Shown here: positions 18,010-26,792 of the stretch, in pieces | Layout: every line of letters starts with the position of its first letter | Numbering within the stretch: position 1 is the stretch's first letter | Source of the DNA: Myxococcus eversor | GTDB lineage: Bacteria > Myxococcota > Myxococcia > Myxococcales > Myxococcaceae | Length of the DNA stretch: 64,000 nt | NCBI RefSeq assembly: GCF_010894455.1 | Contig: NZ_JAAIXY010000014.1 | Coordinates: forward strand, 124,001 to 188,000 | Reading direction: 5' to 3' | Notes under the pieces: model-generated | The model's database searches: none | Seen by the model: the letters and a program-made list of their open reading frames with translations, nothing else | What the model was told of the DNA's origin: nothing | Position numbers and translations under genes: made by a program

Positions 18010-19191
18010 TCACGGCCTCGGGCCGTCCGACGGAGCCGGCGCGTCGTTCTGCGCGGGAGTGGGCGACGGCAGTGTCTCCGGCGCACCCGGCACCGGCGCG
18101 GGCTCACCCGGCTTGGGCGCCTTGTCCTTCGGAGCCTCCTTCGCGACGAAGGGCTTCGCCGCCGCCGGGTCCTTCAGGAACGCGAGCACCGTCTCGTTGA
18201 ACGGCGCGGGGCAGTCGAGCTGCACCGTGTGGCCACAGCCCTTCATCGCCTCCAGCGCGGCACCGGGGATGCGGGATGCGCCGTACTCCATGATGTCGCG
18301 CGCCTCGCCGCCGTGGAGGAACGGGTTGGGAATCAGCCGGTCATCCGTGCCGTAGACGATGAGCGTGGGCACCGTGATGTGCTGGATGTTCTCGCGCACG
18401 AAGTCGTTGTGCGCCAGCCCCCGCACCGTGCGGACGTTGGCATAGGCGTACGAGTCGAACTCGGGCGACTTCGCCAGCCGCACGCGCTCCTCGACCAACC
18501 AGTCGAGCTGCGGCCTCCAGTGCATGAAGTTGCCCTGGCGCACGCTGCCCCAGATGTTCGCCTCGGGCGCGTACTTGATGAACTCCGAGCTCATCACCCG
18601 CGCGAACCACGCCTTCTCCTTCCAGGTGAACTTCTCGAACCCGGCCGGAGACACCAGCACCAGCGCGCTGAGCGCCTCCGGATACCGGATGGCGTACGAC
18701 AGCGACGTCTGCCCGCCCATCGAGTGACCCGCGAGGATGGGCTTGTCCACGCCCAGCGCCCGCGTCAGCTCGTGCACCACGTCGGCCATCGCCTCCATGG
18801 TGTACGGGAACGTCGCCGGCTTGTCGGACTTCCCGTAGCCGGGCAGGTCCACCGCGATGACGCGGTAACCCTGCGCATGGAACACATCCAACTGGGCCCG
18901 CCAGAACTTCAGATACGAGCCGAGCCCATGCACGAAGACCACCGTCCGCGCGTCCGGCGACGACGCCGGCAGGTCCACGTAGGAGACGTGGAGCTCGGTG
19001 ACCAGCTTGTAGCGGGCGGTGACGTCCGGCAGCGAGACGCGGTGCACGGGCCAGGGCTGCCTGGTGCCCTCGGTGGAGTAGTCGAGGTCCTGGAAGGACA
19101 GCGCGGACTCGCCAGCATACGAGCGCACGCAACCGGCGGAGGACAGCCCCGCCGCGAGGAGCAACGCGGTGAAAGCGCGGGAGGAGCTCAT
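18010..19191 (-). CDS. Alpha/beta hydrolase lipoprotein
   Basis: A 393-residue predicted lipoprotein (LLLAAGLSSAGCVRS, Cys near residue 21). The alpha/beta-hydrolase fold spans about residues 70-335: oxyanion loop VFVHGLGSYLKFW, PGYGKSD, nucleophile elbow LAGHSMGGQTSL, acid in VYGTDDRLIP and catalytic His in GCGHTVQLD. A Pro/Ala/Lys-rich tail follows. Family members hydrolyse esters, epoxides or C-C bonds; the substrate is unknown. The ATG lies 2 bases after the stop of the upstream barrel-like protein gene, so the two are in one operon. The start at 19191 is fixed by the signal peptide, because the frame runs further back as a shadow of the upstream gene. Confidence 0.9.
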   Translation of the reverse strand: MSSSRAFTALLLAAGLSSAGCVRSYAGESALSFQDLDYSTEGTRQPWPVHRVSLPDVTARYKLVTELHVSYVDLPASSPDARTVVFVHGLGSYLKFWRAQLDVFHAQGYRVIAVDLPGYGKSDKPATFPYTMEAMADVVHELTRALGVDKPILAGHSMGGQTSLSYAIRYPEALSALVLVSPAGFEKFTWKEKAWFARVMSSEFIKYAPEANIWGSVRQGNFMHWRPQLDWLVEERVRLAKSPEFDSYAYANVRTVRGLAHNDFVRENIQHITVPTLIVYGTDDRLIPNPFLHGGEARDIMEYGASRIPGAALEAMKGCGHTVQLDCPAPFNETVLAFLKDPAAAKPFVAKEAPKDKAPKPGEPAPVPGAPETLPSPTPAQNDAPAPSDGPRP

Positions 19192-19193
19192 GG

Positions 19194-20852
19194 TCAGAAC
19201 GCGTACCAGGTGAAGGTGGTGAAGGCCGCCCACGGGTCGCTCTGCACGGTGGTCGCACCGTCGTAGAAGCTGCCGCGGAAGAGGTAGCCGCCGTGGAGAC
19301 CCACGGTCATGAGATACCGGATGTGGTAGCGCAGCTCCGCGTTGACCTCCGCGCCGATGAACCGGCCGCGCCGCACGTCGGCCACCCAGCGCGCCGGGTC
19401 CGAGCCCGCGTTGGCCAGGCCCGTGGCCACCTTGAGGTTGAGCTTGTTGGGGATGATGTCCCACGCCGCCGAGGCAATGCCCGCGCGCAGGCCGTAACCC
19501 TGGTTGGAGATGTCCGTCACCGCGCCCGTGTAGTTGTTCACCGTGCTGGTGAAAGGGAACAGGATGAGCATCTTGTGGTTGAACCACACCGCGCCCGGCA
19601 GGCCGTACTGGTTCAGCGTGAAGGCGCCCGTGTACTTGTCGTCCTCCAGGTTGCTGTCACCGGAGGTGAACATGCCCTCCACGGTGATGACGTCGCCGGG
19701 GCCGCGGCCCCACTGGTACAGGACCTCCAGGTTGGCGGACACACCGGAGATGTTCAGCTCGTCGAGCACCGAGTTCTCCGGGTCGTCGCTCGTGTACTTG
19801 CCGCCGTTGTACATGACGAAGCCGGAGGCCCCGAGCCGCCCGTTGCGGAAGTCGATGTTGTGATTGAAGTGCGCACCCGCCCAGAACACGGTGCCGGTGG
19901 GACGGTTGATGTTGAAGCGCGCCGTGCCGGTGAAGCCGGGCAGGCCCGAGGACGACGGGCCGCTCTTCACCAGGCCCTCGAAGGCGTACGCGTCACCCTT
20001 GGTGTCGTCGTTCAGGACCCAGAACGACGCGCCCACGTTGGTGTTGGGGCGCACCGGGTAGACGTAGTCCGCCATCGCCAGCCAGATGTACTTCAGGCGC
20101 GGGTCGTTCTTCGTGGCGCGGTCCGCCTGCGCGGTGCCCAGCGGCATCAGGCTCAGGCGCGCGCTGCCCTTGTAGCTGCTGAAGATGGAGAGGCCCGTCG
20201 CGTCGCTGCCGAGGAAGGCCAGCTTGTAGCCCGTGCGCGTGAGGTCCGACAGCGGCGTGCGCGTCGGGTCATAGGCGCTGTCGTAGACGGGCTGCGTGCC
20301 CACGAGCAGCGTGAGCTGGCTGGGATTGCGCGTCGGGTAGATGGCGACGTTGACGTTCTTCGTCTGGATGTTGACCTGGTCGGCGTTGAAGCCGCCGCCC
20401 TCGTTCTGGCCAATGGTGTTGGCCGAGCGGCCCCAGAGGAAGTCCACCTCGAACTGCGCGCGGAAGGACGCCAGCCCGTCGACGAAGAAGGGGCTGTACT
20501 CGATGACGGGAATCCAGCGCTGCTCGATGAAGTACGCCGAGCGGCCCGACTCCGTGCTCACCGCGCTGCCCACCGGCGAGCCGATGGGACCCAGCGACAC
20601 GCCGCGCAGGCCCGCCGGGTCACCGACCTGGTTCGTCATGGAGACGCGGGTGAAGAAGTAGTTGATGAGGGTGAATTCACGAGGCTCGGCGTCCTCCTCG
20701 CGGTCCTTCGCCTCCATCCACTCGGCGTACAGCCCTGGCACCGGGGTGCTCTGCGCGGCGGCTGGCGTCGCCAGTCCCACGAGCCCCAGCGCCGCGAGCA
20801 TCCTCGCGCCTCGCCGCAGCGTCTCGCGTGCTTCAAACCCACTTCCCGTCAT
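19194..20852 (-). CDS. Putative outer-membrane beta-barrel protein
   Basis: A 552-residue exported protein. The signal peptide (GARMLAALGLVGLATPAAAQ) is cleaved near residue 34. The mature part is rich in aromatic, Gly and Asn residues, with alternating hydrophobic strands (for example VDFLWGRSANTIGQN, ARFNINRPTGTVFWAGAHF, LNLKVATGLANAG) and ends in a terminal aromatic, WYAF, as outer-membrane barrels do. It resembles long-chain-substrate transport or alginate-export-like barrels, but I cannot name the family. A GAGGTGG ribosome site precedes the ATG. It is co-transcribed with the alpha/beta hydrolase lipoprotein and lies downstream of the KAS III/ligase genes, which suggests handling of a lipid at the outer membrane. 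Confidence 0.82.
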   Translation of the reverse strand: MTGSGFEARETLRRGARMLAALGLVGLATPAAAQSTPVPGLYAEWMEAKDREEDAEPREFTLINYFFTRVSMTNQVGDPAGLRGVSLGPIGSPVGSAVSTESGRSAYFIEQRWIPVIEYSPFFVDGLASFRAQFEVDFLWGRSANTIGQNEGGGFNADQVNIQTKNVNVAIYPTRNPSQLTLLVGTQPVYDSAYDPTRTPLSDLTRTGYKLAFLGSDATGLSIFSSYKGSARLSLMPLGTAQADRATKNDPRLKYIWLAMADYVYPVRPNTNVGASFWVLNDDTKGDAYAFEGLVKSGPSSSGLPGFTGTARFNINRPTGTVFWAGAHFNHNIDFRNGRLGASGFVMYNGGKYTSDDPENSVLDELNISGVSANLEVLYQWGRGPGDVITVEGMFTSGDSNLEDDKYTGAFTLNQYGLPGAVWFNHKMLILFPFTSTVNNYTGAVTDISNQGYGLRAGIASAAWDIIPNKLNLKVATGLANAGSDPARWVADVRRGRFIGAEVNAELRYHIRYLMTVGLHGGYLFRGSFYDGATTVQSDPWAAFTTFTWYAF

Positions 20853-21030
20853 ATCCACCTCGGCCCCGCGCACGGGGCACTCCCGGTGCACCGGGCTCGG
20901 ATGTCACCACTGTCGCTGGCGCTGCGTACGGCCGTGCTCCTGGGACGGGGCGGCGAGCGCCCGCGTCCAGTCCTTCGTCCGGAAGAGAGGGCGGGAGCGC
21001 GCCCTCTCTCCGGCACGAGGTGTGACGGGC

Positions 21031-21636
21031 CTACTGGATGGCGTACGTCTGCACGGCGTTGCCCGTGAAGGGCTGGCCGTTGAGCGTCACGGAGCTGGAC
21101 GTGCCCACCGCGCCGTTGGCGCAGCGGCTGCCCGTCGACTGGTTCTTGAAGAAGATCTCCAGCTTGAGCGTCTTCTGGTCCGCGGTGAAGCCACCACGGC
21201 CTTCCTGCACCAGACCGCCCGGGAAGGTGAACGTCACGTCGAAGCAGCTTCCGTCGGACGCCACGTTCTCGATGAGGACGGTGTTGGACGTGAAGGAGAG
21301 CGGGTTCTTCGCCGCTTCATGGTTGCAGACGCCATCGGTGATGGTGCCCGGGATGCTGTCGACCTTGAAGTTGCCACCGGCCACCGACATGGTGACGCTC
21401 TTGTAACACTGGGACGACGCGCCAAAGTCGACATCTTCGCTGAAGCCATTGGGGTGGCTGGGGATGTTGGCCCCCGTCATCAGCATCGACTTGCCCTCGA
21501 GGAACGCGAGGATGTTGGCGGAGCTGTTCAGCTTGGGCGCCTCGACGGGCGGATCCTTGTCGTCGTCGCCATCATCTCCGCAGCCTACGAGGCCCAGCGC
21601 GCAAACCATGACCGCGGACAGCAGCTTCTTCTTCAT
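21031..21636 (-). CDS. Small lipoprotein of unknown function
   Basis: A 201-residue protein with a short Lys-rich signal peptide and lipobox (VCALGLVGCGDDGDDD; Cys near residue 19), then an Asp-rich linker and a compact domain with five cysteines (CYKS, VCNHE, CFDVTF, RCANG and the lipid-modified residue). No domain is recognised. An AAGAGGAG ribosome site lies 9 bases before the ATG. It sits 91 bases downstream of the acyl-CoA synthetase gene and 178 bases upstream of the barrel-like protein gene, all on the same strand, so it may belong to the same lipid-related operon or have its own promoter. Confidence 0.8.
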   Translation of the reverse strand: MKKKLLSAVMVCALGLVGCGDDGDDDKDPPVEAPKLNSSANILAFLEGKSMLMTGANIPSHPNGFSEDVDFGASSQCYKSVTMSVAGGNFKVDSIPGTITDGVCNHEAAKNPLSFTSNTVLIENVASDGSCFDVTFTFPGGLVQEGRGGFTADQKTLKLEIFFKNQSTGSRCANGAVGTSSSVTLNGQPFTGNAVQTYAIQ

Positions 21637-21727
21637 GTGAGTGCTCCTCTTCTCTCCGGCGTCACCGCCGGGATGTGACGACAGCCGATAAAAATGTATC
21701 AGCGCGGCGCGTCGGACACGGAGGGGG

Positions 21728-23281
21728 TCATCGCCCCTCCGCCTCGGCGGCGATGGCCGCTTCGCGCAGCTCGCGCTTGAGAATCTTTCCCGCCGCGGAG
21801 ATGGGCAGGCGCTCCACCAGCTCCACCCGCTTGGGCACCTTGAAGCGCGCGAGCCTCCCGCGCAGGTGCTCCAGCAGCGCCTCCGCGGAGCACGCCTCCC
21901 CGGGCTTGAGCACCACGAAGGCCCGGCCCACCTCGCCCCACTTCGCGTCCGGCACGCCGATGACCGAGCACTGCTGCACGGCCGCGTGCTCATAGAGGAC
22001 CGACTCCAACTCCAGCGGGTACACGTTCTCTCCGCCGGAGATGAACATGTCCTTCTTGCGGCCGGAGATGGTGAAGAAGCCGTCCGCGTCCTTGCGCGCC
22101 AAATCTCCGGTGTGGAACCAGCCATCCGCGTCGATGGCCTCGCGCGTGGCGGCCTCGTCCTCGAAGTAGCCCGAGCACATGGAGGGCCCCTTGAGGAGCA
22201 GCTCACCCACGTCGCCCGTCGGCACCTCGCGGCCGTCGTCGTCCACCAGCTTCGCCGCGATGAAGTAGTTGGGGCGGCCGATGGAGCCCGCCTTCGACAC
22301 CGCGAACTCGGGCCCCATGCTGAAGATTCCCGGGCCGAACTCCGTCATGCCGAAGCCCTGCTTGAAGGGCACCGCGTGCACGGCCTGCCACGCTTGAATC
22401 AGCGGCACCGGCAGCGCCGCGCCACCGCTGGTCATGAAGCGCACGGTGGAGAAGTCCGTCGTCGCGAAGCGCGGCGAGTCGAGCAACTGCTGGTACTGCG
22501 TGGGCACCGCGAAGAAGAGCGACACCTTCTCGCGAGGGATGAGCGCGAGCAGCTCCTCCGGGTCCCACCGGCGCATGATGACGATGGTGCCACCCGCGGT
22601 GAGCAGCGGCACCGAGTACACGAGCAGTCCGCCCGTGTGGAACATGGGCGTGTGCGTCACCGTGACGTCGCCGGGGCGCAGCTCGTGCACCAGCGTGTTG
22701 AGCGTGTTCCACGCCACCATGCGGTAGCTGATGCACGCGCCTTTCGAACGGCCCGTCGTCCCGCCGGTGAAGAGCAGGCACAGCGTGTCCTCCTCGGACA
22801 CCGCGTCGTTCTTCACGGGCTCGGCGGAGCGGTGCGCCAGGACCTCCGTGTACACAGCGGCGCCGGGCAGCCCCTGCGACTCCAGGGACACCAGGCCGAG
22901 CGAGTCGCCGATGCTCTCGCGCACCTGGGCCACGGCGTCACGGAAGTCGTCGCCGAAGAGGAGCACGCGCGGGCGGATGGCGCGCACGAGGTCCGTCAGC
23001 TCGGTGGCGTGCAGGCGCCAGTTGTAGGGGACGAAGATGGCGCCCAGCTTGCCGCAGGCGTAGAGCGCATCCAGGTACTCGACGCCGTTGTGGGCGACGA
23101 TGCCCACGCGGTCGCCGCGCTTCACGCCGGCCACGTCGCGCAGCCAGCCGCCGAGCGCCTCGGCGCGCGTGTTCAGGGCACGGTAGGTGAAGCGGCCGGC
23201 GTCACCCTTGGCCGTGTCCACCACCGCGACGTGCTCGGGCCAGTACAGGGCGCCCCGCCCCATCCAGTCGCCGATGAACAT
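21728..23281 (-). CDS. AMP-dependent acyl-CoA synthetase/ligase
   Basis: A 517-residue adenylate-forming enzyme with the full motif set: LLFTGGTTGRSKGACIS (P-loop-like), GFGMTEFGPG, WFHTGDLARKDADG, ISGRKKDMFISGGENVYP and the catalytic Lys in ISAAGKILKREL. It should convert a fatty or aryl acid to acyl-AMP and then to a thioester. The ATG at 23281 is preferred over an in-frame GTG 12 bases upstream because a GGAGG ribosome site is ideally spaced to the ATG. It is 15 bases downstream of the KAS III-like gene in a TetR-KASIII-ligase operon, so the two enzymes probably act on the same acyl chain. Confidence 0.93.
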   Translation of the reverse strand: MFIGDWMGRGALYWPEHVAVVDTAKGDAGRFTYRALNTRAEALGGWLRDVAGVKRGDRVGIVAHNGVEYLDALYACGKLGAIFVPYNWRLHATELTDLVRAIRPRVLLFGDDFRDAVAQVRESIGDSLGLVSLESQGLPGAAVYTEVLAHRSAEPVKNDAVSEEDTLCLLFTGGTTGRSKGACISYRMVAWNTLNTLVHELRPGDVTVTHTPMFHTGGLLVYSVPLLTAGGTIVIMRRWDPEELLALIPREKVSLFFAVPTQYQQLLDSPRFATTDFSTVRFMTSGGAALPVPLIQAWQAVHAVPFKQGFGMTEFGPGIFSMGPEFAVSKAGSIGRPNYFIAAKLVDDDGREVPTGDVGELLLKGPSMCSGYFEDEAATREAIDADGWFHTGDLARKDADGFFTISGRKKDMFISGGENVYPLELESVLYEHAAVQQCSVIGVPDAKWGEVGRAFVVLKPGEACSAEALLEHLRGRLARFKVPKRVELVERLPISAAGKILKRELREAAIAAEAEGR

Positions 23282-23296
23282 GCGCGCCTCCACGAA

Positions 23297-24292
23297 TCAG
23301 GCCGTCCAGCGGTAGAGGGCGGAGGCCATGGCGAGACCGCCGCCGCTGGCACAGAAGGCCACGAGGTCGCCCCGGCGCACCTTGCCCTGGACGACGGCGT
23401 CATCGAGCGTCATCGGGATGCAAGCCGAGCCGGTGTAACCCCACTTGTCCATGGTGTAGTGCGCCTTGGCCATCGGCTGGCCGAGCACCTTCATGGTGGC
23501 CTCGATGGTGCGCAGGTTGAGCTGGGTGAAGACGAAGAGCTTCACGTCGTCCAGCGTCTGCGACTGCTTCTTGAGGAGCTGGTCCAACAGCATGGGCCAG
23601 CGCTCGGTGTTGAAGGTCGCGGGGAACTTGCGGACGAACTGGACGGCGGGCTTGCCCCCGGTGAGGGGCAGCGTCTCCGCGGTGGCGGGACGGTGGGTGC
23701 CGCCGGTGTAGATGCCGAGCGCGTCGTGGTACTCGCCATTGGCCAGCAGCCGAGCGCCCATGAAGCCGGGCTTGTCGCCCGCGCCGAGCACCACCGCGCC
23801 CGCGCCGTCCGCGAACAGGGTGCAGGTCTTCTTGTCCTTCCAGTTCACGTAGCGCGTCATGCCGTACGCGCCGACCACGAGGATGCGGTGGTAGCCGTCA
23901 TCGGCCGCAATCGTCTTCGAGCCCACGTCCAGCGCCGTCACCCAACCCGCGCAGGCGCAGTTGAGGTCATAGGTGCCGGCGTTGGAGGCGCCCAGCTTGG
24001 CCTGCACCACGGAGGAGGTGGCGGGGCTCAGGTAGTCGGGCGTGTCGGTGGCGACGATGATGAGGTCCAGCTCCTCGGGCTTCGTCCCGGAGCGCTCCAG
24101 GGCCTGGCGGGCGGCGGCGACGCAGAGGTCGCTGGTGGCCTCCGTGTCGGCCATGACGTGGCGTTCCTTGATGCCCACGTTCTGTTGGAGCCACTCGTCC
24201 ACCGGCTCACCGAGAATCTTCTCGACGTCCGCGTTGGTGAGGACCTTCTCGGGGACGTAACGGCCAGTGGCGAGGATCTGCGCGTATCGCAT
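23297..24292 (-). CDS. KAS III (FabH)-like condensing enzyme with altered active site
   Basis: A 331-residue thiolase-fold protein clearly related to 3-oxoacyl-ACP synthase III. It has the nucleophile motif NCACAGW (Cys114), the dimer/fold motif ADGAGAVVLG and the C-terminal GDLVAFCASGGGLAMAS. The other two catalytic positions are unusual. The segment that reads PHQAN in FabH is FTQLN here (Thr256 in place of His), and the segment that reads GNTSAA is GYTGSA (Tyr286 in place of Asn). A decarboxylative condensation of the standard FabH type is therefore doubtful; acyl transfer or another condensation is possible. It lies 11 bases after the TetR gene and 15 before the ligase gene, so all three are co-expressed. 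Confidence 0.9.
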   Translation of the reverse strand: MRYAQILATGRYVPEKVLTNADVEKILGEPVDEWLQQNVGIKERHVMADTEATSDLCVAAARQALERSGTKPEELDLIIVATDTPDYLSPATSSVVQAKLGASNAGTYDLNCACAGWVTALDVGSKTIAADDGYHRILVVGAYGMTRYVNWKDKKTCTLFADGAGAVVLGAGDKPGFMGARLLANGEYHDALGIYTGGTHRPATAETLPLTGGKPAVQFVRKFPATFNTERWPMLLDQLLKKQSQTLDDVKLFVFTQLNLRTIEATMKVLGQPMAKAHYTMDKWGYTGSACIPMTLDDAVVQGKVRRGDLVAFCASGGGLAMASALYRWTA

Positions 24293-24303
24293 GTGCGGTC
24301 TTC

Positions 24304-25041
24304 TCAGCTCCGGGCGCTGCGCGCCGGGCGGCGCGCGGGACGCAGGGTGTTCTTCTTCTTGGCGGAGGCGGCCTTCGTGGGGCTCGCCTTGGAGGCAGTG
24401 GGCTTGACGCTGTTGCGCGCGGGAGCAGCCGAGCGGGAGTCCATGCCGTGGCGGATGAGGCCCATGGCGGTGTCGAGCACGCGCTCCAGGCCCGGGTCCT
24501 CCTCCCAGAGCACCCAGCGCATGCCGAGGAAGTCGGCGATGCCCATCAGGCAGTAGGCGAGCGCCTCCGGGTCCATGCGCCGGACCTCGCCCGCGTCCAT
24601 GGCGATGGACAGGCCGTTGACGTAGCCCTTGGCGAAGCGGTCGTAGTAGCGGCGGTAGCAGTCGGCGTCGACGAACTCGGCCTGGCGCACGACGCGGTAG
24701 AGGTTGGGGTGCTGGCGGACGAACTGGAAGAAGGTGCGCAGGCCCTCGCGCTCCACGTCCATGCGGCTTTCGCACGCGGCGGTGGAGTCACCGATGAGGC
24801 GGCGCAGGCGGGTGCCCAGGTCGTCGACGACTTCGACGAAGATGGACTGCTTGTCCGGGAAGTAGACGTAGAACGTGCCGAGCGCCACGCCGCCCTTGCG
24901 GGTGATGTCCGCGATGGAGGCGCGCTCGTAGCCCTTCTCTCCGAAGACCGACTCGGCGGCCTTCAGCAGCTTCGCACGCGTCCGCTGTCCTCGCGGCGTG
25001 ACGGGTCCGGAGCGGTCTGGAGAAGTTGAAGGCCGATTCAT
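24304..25041 (-). CDS. TetR-family regulator with basic C-terminal tail
   Basis: A 245-residue regulator. The TetR helix-turn-helix is at residues 18-64 (RAKLLKAAESVFGEKGYERA, ADITRKGGVALGTFYVYFPD). A helical ligand-binding domain runs to about 200. The last 45 residues are an unusual Ala/Lys/Arg/Pro-rich tail (PTKAASAKKKNTLRPARRPA) resembling histone H1-like tails, which could add non-specific DNA affinity. It is the first gene of an operon with a KAS III-like protein and an acyl-CoA synthetase, so it most likely represses this operon and senses an acyl-CoA or fatty acid, as FadR/PsrA-type TetR proteins do. That ligand is an inference from context. Confidence 0.9.
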   Translation of the reverse strand: MNRPSTSPDRSGPVTPRGQRTRAKLLKAAESVFGEKGYERASIADITRKGGVALGTFYVYFPDKQSIFVEVVDDLGTRLRRLIGDSTAACESRMDVEREGLRTFFQFVRQHPNLYRVVRQAEFVDADCYRRYYDRFAKGYVNGLSIAMDAGEVRRMDPEALAYCLMGIADFLGMRWVLWEEDPGLERVLDTAMGLIRHGMDSRSAAPARNSVKPTASKASPTKAASAKKKNTLRPARRPARSARS

Positions 25042-25310
25042 GTTTCACCTAGCGGTAGCACCCGCTCGACGGGGTTGTCAAAGCACGGAGCATGGCTCCG
25101 CGCGTCATGGACTGTGAGCGACGCAGGGCGTCACCTGGAGACCTCATGTCTCCGCTCGGCGGAGCGTACCCCGAATGGCGTGGGGGTCAGTGGGGTGCTC
25201 GCCGCCCTGTAAGAACATCCGTGCTGGCGAGGTGGCGCGACGCGCAACGTCCTCGTGGTGGAAACGGGTTCCCCGTAGCGTCGGAGGTCCTCGCCGCTGA
25301 AGGGAGACGC

Positions 25311-26777
25311 ATGGTGCTCCGTCGGGCTGGTGCCCTCCTGCTTGCACTGCTGACCGCCTGTGGGGGTGCGGCGCGGGTTCCGCGTACGGCCTCCAGCGAG
25401 GAGGCGGCGGACGCGTGGTATTCGCAGCGGGTCGTCCCGCTCCGGGTCGCCGACAACGAGCCCGTGGAGCTGGACAAGGAGGAGTTCACCCGGGTCGTCA
25501 CGCGCCTGGCCCGTGAGGTCCGTCCTGGGCGGGTTTCGCCCGAGGTTGTCCGACAGCTCCTCGCGCACGCACCGGACTCCGAGCCCGTGAGCCCCATGGG
25601 CGGTGGACGCGTCTACCGGCTGGCTTCCGTGGAGGTGCGCCCGGAGACGGCAGCGGAGGCAGAGCTGAAGCGGGAGTACCTGCGCTGGTGTCAGCGCACG
25701 CAGGGTGGCGGGGACTGCCTGCGCCTGCTGGTGGACGGGCCCGTGCTGGGCAGCGAGGACCGGTATGCGGTGGCGCTGGCGCTCGCGATGGGCTCGGTGC
25801 TGGAGGAGACGCGGCACTCGCTCCGGGACATGGCGGACCCCGCGGCGGTGCTGGCCCTCGTGGTGTGGTCCGCCACGCTCTACTTCGTCCTGTGGGCATT
25901 GCCCGAGCCGATTTCAAAGGGCGTGGGGGCGGTGCTGACGGTGGGCCTGCTGGCGTGGCTGGGCGTCGACACCGTCTGGGGGTTGATGCAGGGCTGGACA
26001 CGGCTGATGGAGGAAGCGGGCCGGGCCACCACCTTCGGGGAGTTGGAGGATGCCGGGGAGGCCTACGGCAAGGTGATGGGGGAGAACACCGCGCGGGTGC
26101 TGGTGATGCTCGTCACGGCGGCGGTGGGCGTTGGCGCGGGGAAGCTCTCGAAGAAGATGCCCGGGTTACCGGGCTACACCCAGGCTGCGGTGCAGGCAGA
26201 GGCCCAGGGAGGCGCGAGGCTCGCGACCCTGGCCGAAGTGGAGTCGGTGGCGGCGACTTCCGAGGGCACCTTCTCCATCCTGGCGCGTAGGCCCGGCACG
26301 CAAGCCACGGTGCCTCCCGCGACGACGGGCGCACCGGTGCGCGTCCTCGTCCAACACCAGGGAGGCAATCAGCAGGTGGTCGTCAACGGGCAGCGCTGGC
26401 ATGTGCCCGCTGGCAAGCCCACCCACGCCATTCCCAAGAACGACCCGGTCGGGGACCAGCTTCAGGCCGCCGCGCTGCGCGCCGCAGGGCAGTGGGGACC
26501 CAACAAGCTGAGCATCAAGGAAACACGCGCCATTGACGCCGCTCTCGCGAAGGGAGCGCACTGGCTGGCACGCCTCCTTGAGCGGCAGGCTCGAGGGCGG
26601 TACGTGGAGGACCAGTTGAAAGCCCAATTTCAGCAACTGCGCTGGAGCAACCGAGGCGTCGACGCGATTGATCCTTCCACGGGCTACAGGTACGAGATTC
26701 TCTCGGGAACAGACGCCAACCTCGCGCTCCACGGGCAGCGGATGGCGGGCTTCTTCTTCCGGATGATTGGCTTCTAA
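25311..26777 (+). CDS. SitA-type polymorphic toxin lipoprotein
   Basis: A 488-residue lipoprotein. The lipobox LLTACGG puts the lipidated Cys at residue 17. A shared delivery region spans about residues 105-325: CLRLLVDGPVLGS, a hydrophobic block at about 178-222 (ALPEPISKGVGAVL, LGVDTVWGL) and a further hydrophobic helix near 262-277. A variable toxin domain occupies about 415-488, with GRYVEDQ, WSNRGVDAIDP (Asp451) and YEILSG (Glu462), a D...E spacing reminiscent of restriction-endonuclease-fold toxins. The delivery region matches the broken toxin gene at 43805-45154, whereas the C-termini differ, which is the hallmark of polymorphic toxins. In Myxococcus, SitA lipoproteins pass between cells by TraA/B-dependent outer-membrane exchange. 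The next gene is the likely immunity gene. Confidence 0.85.
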   Translation: MVLRRAGALLLALLTACGGAARVPRTASSEEAADAWYSQRVVPLRVADNEPVELDKEEFTRVVTRLAREVRPGRVSPEVVRQLLAHAPDSEPVSPMGGGRVYRLASVEVRPETAAEAELKREYLRWCQRTQGGGDCLRLLVDGPVLGSEDRYAVALALAMGSVLEETRHSLRDMADPAAVLALVVWSATLYFVLWALPEPISKGVGAVLTVGLLAWLGVDTVWGLMQGWTRLMEEAGRATTFGELEDAGEAYGKVMGENTARVLVMLVTAAVGVGAGKLSKKMPGLPGYTQAAVQAEAQGGARLATLAEVESVAATSEGTFSILARRPGTQATVPPATTGAPVRVLVQHQGGNQQVVVNGQRWHVPAGKPTHAIPKNDPVGDQLQAAALRAAGQWGPNKLSIKETRAIDAALAKGAHWLARLLERQARGRYVEDQLKAQFQQLRWSNRGVDAIDPSTGYRYEILSGTDANLALHGQRMAGFFFRMIGF

Positions 26778-26792
26778 CCAAAGAGAGCACGG

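Noticed and set aside
21728..23293. GTG start at 23293 for the acyl-CoA synthetase
   Set aside because: The GGAGG ribosome site is correctly spaced only for the ATG at 23281, and family members begin there.
18010..25041. OleABCD-type olefin synthesis cluster (KAS III-like, alpha/beta hydrolase, AMP-ligase; SDR at 33.2 kb)
   Set aside because: The KAS III-like protein lacks the His and Asn retained by OleA, the hydrolase is a lipoprotein, and the SDR is 8 kb away on the other strand.
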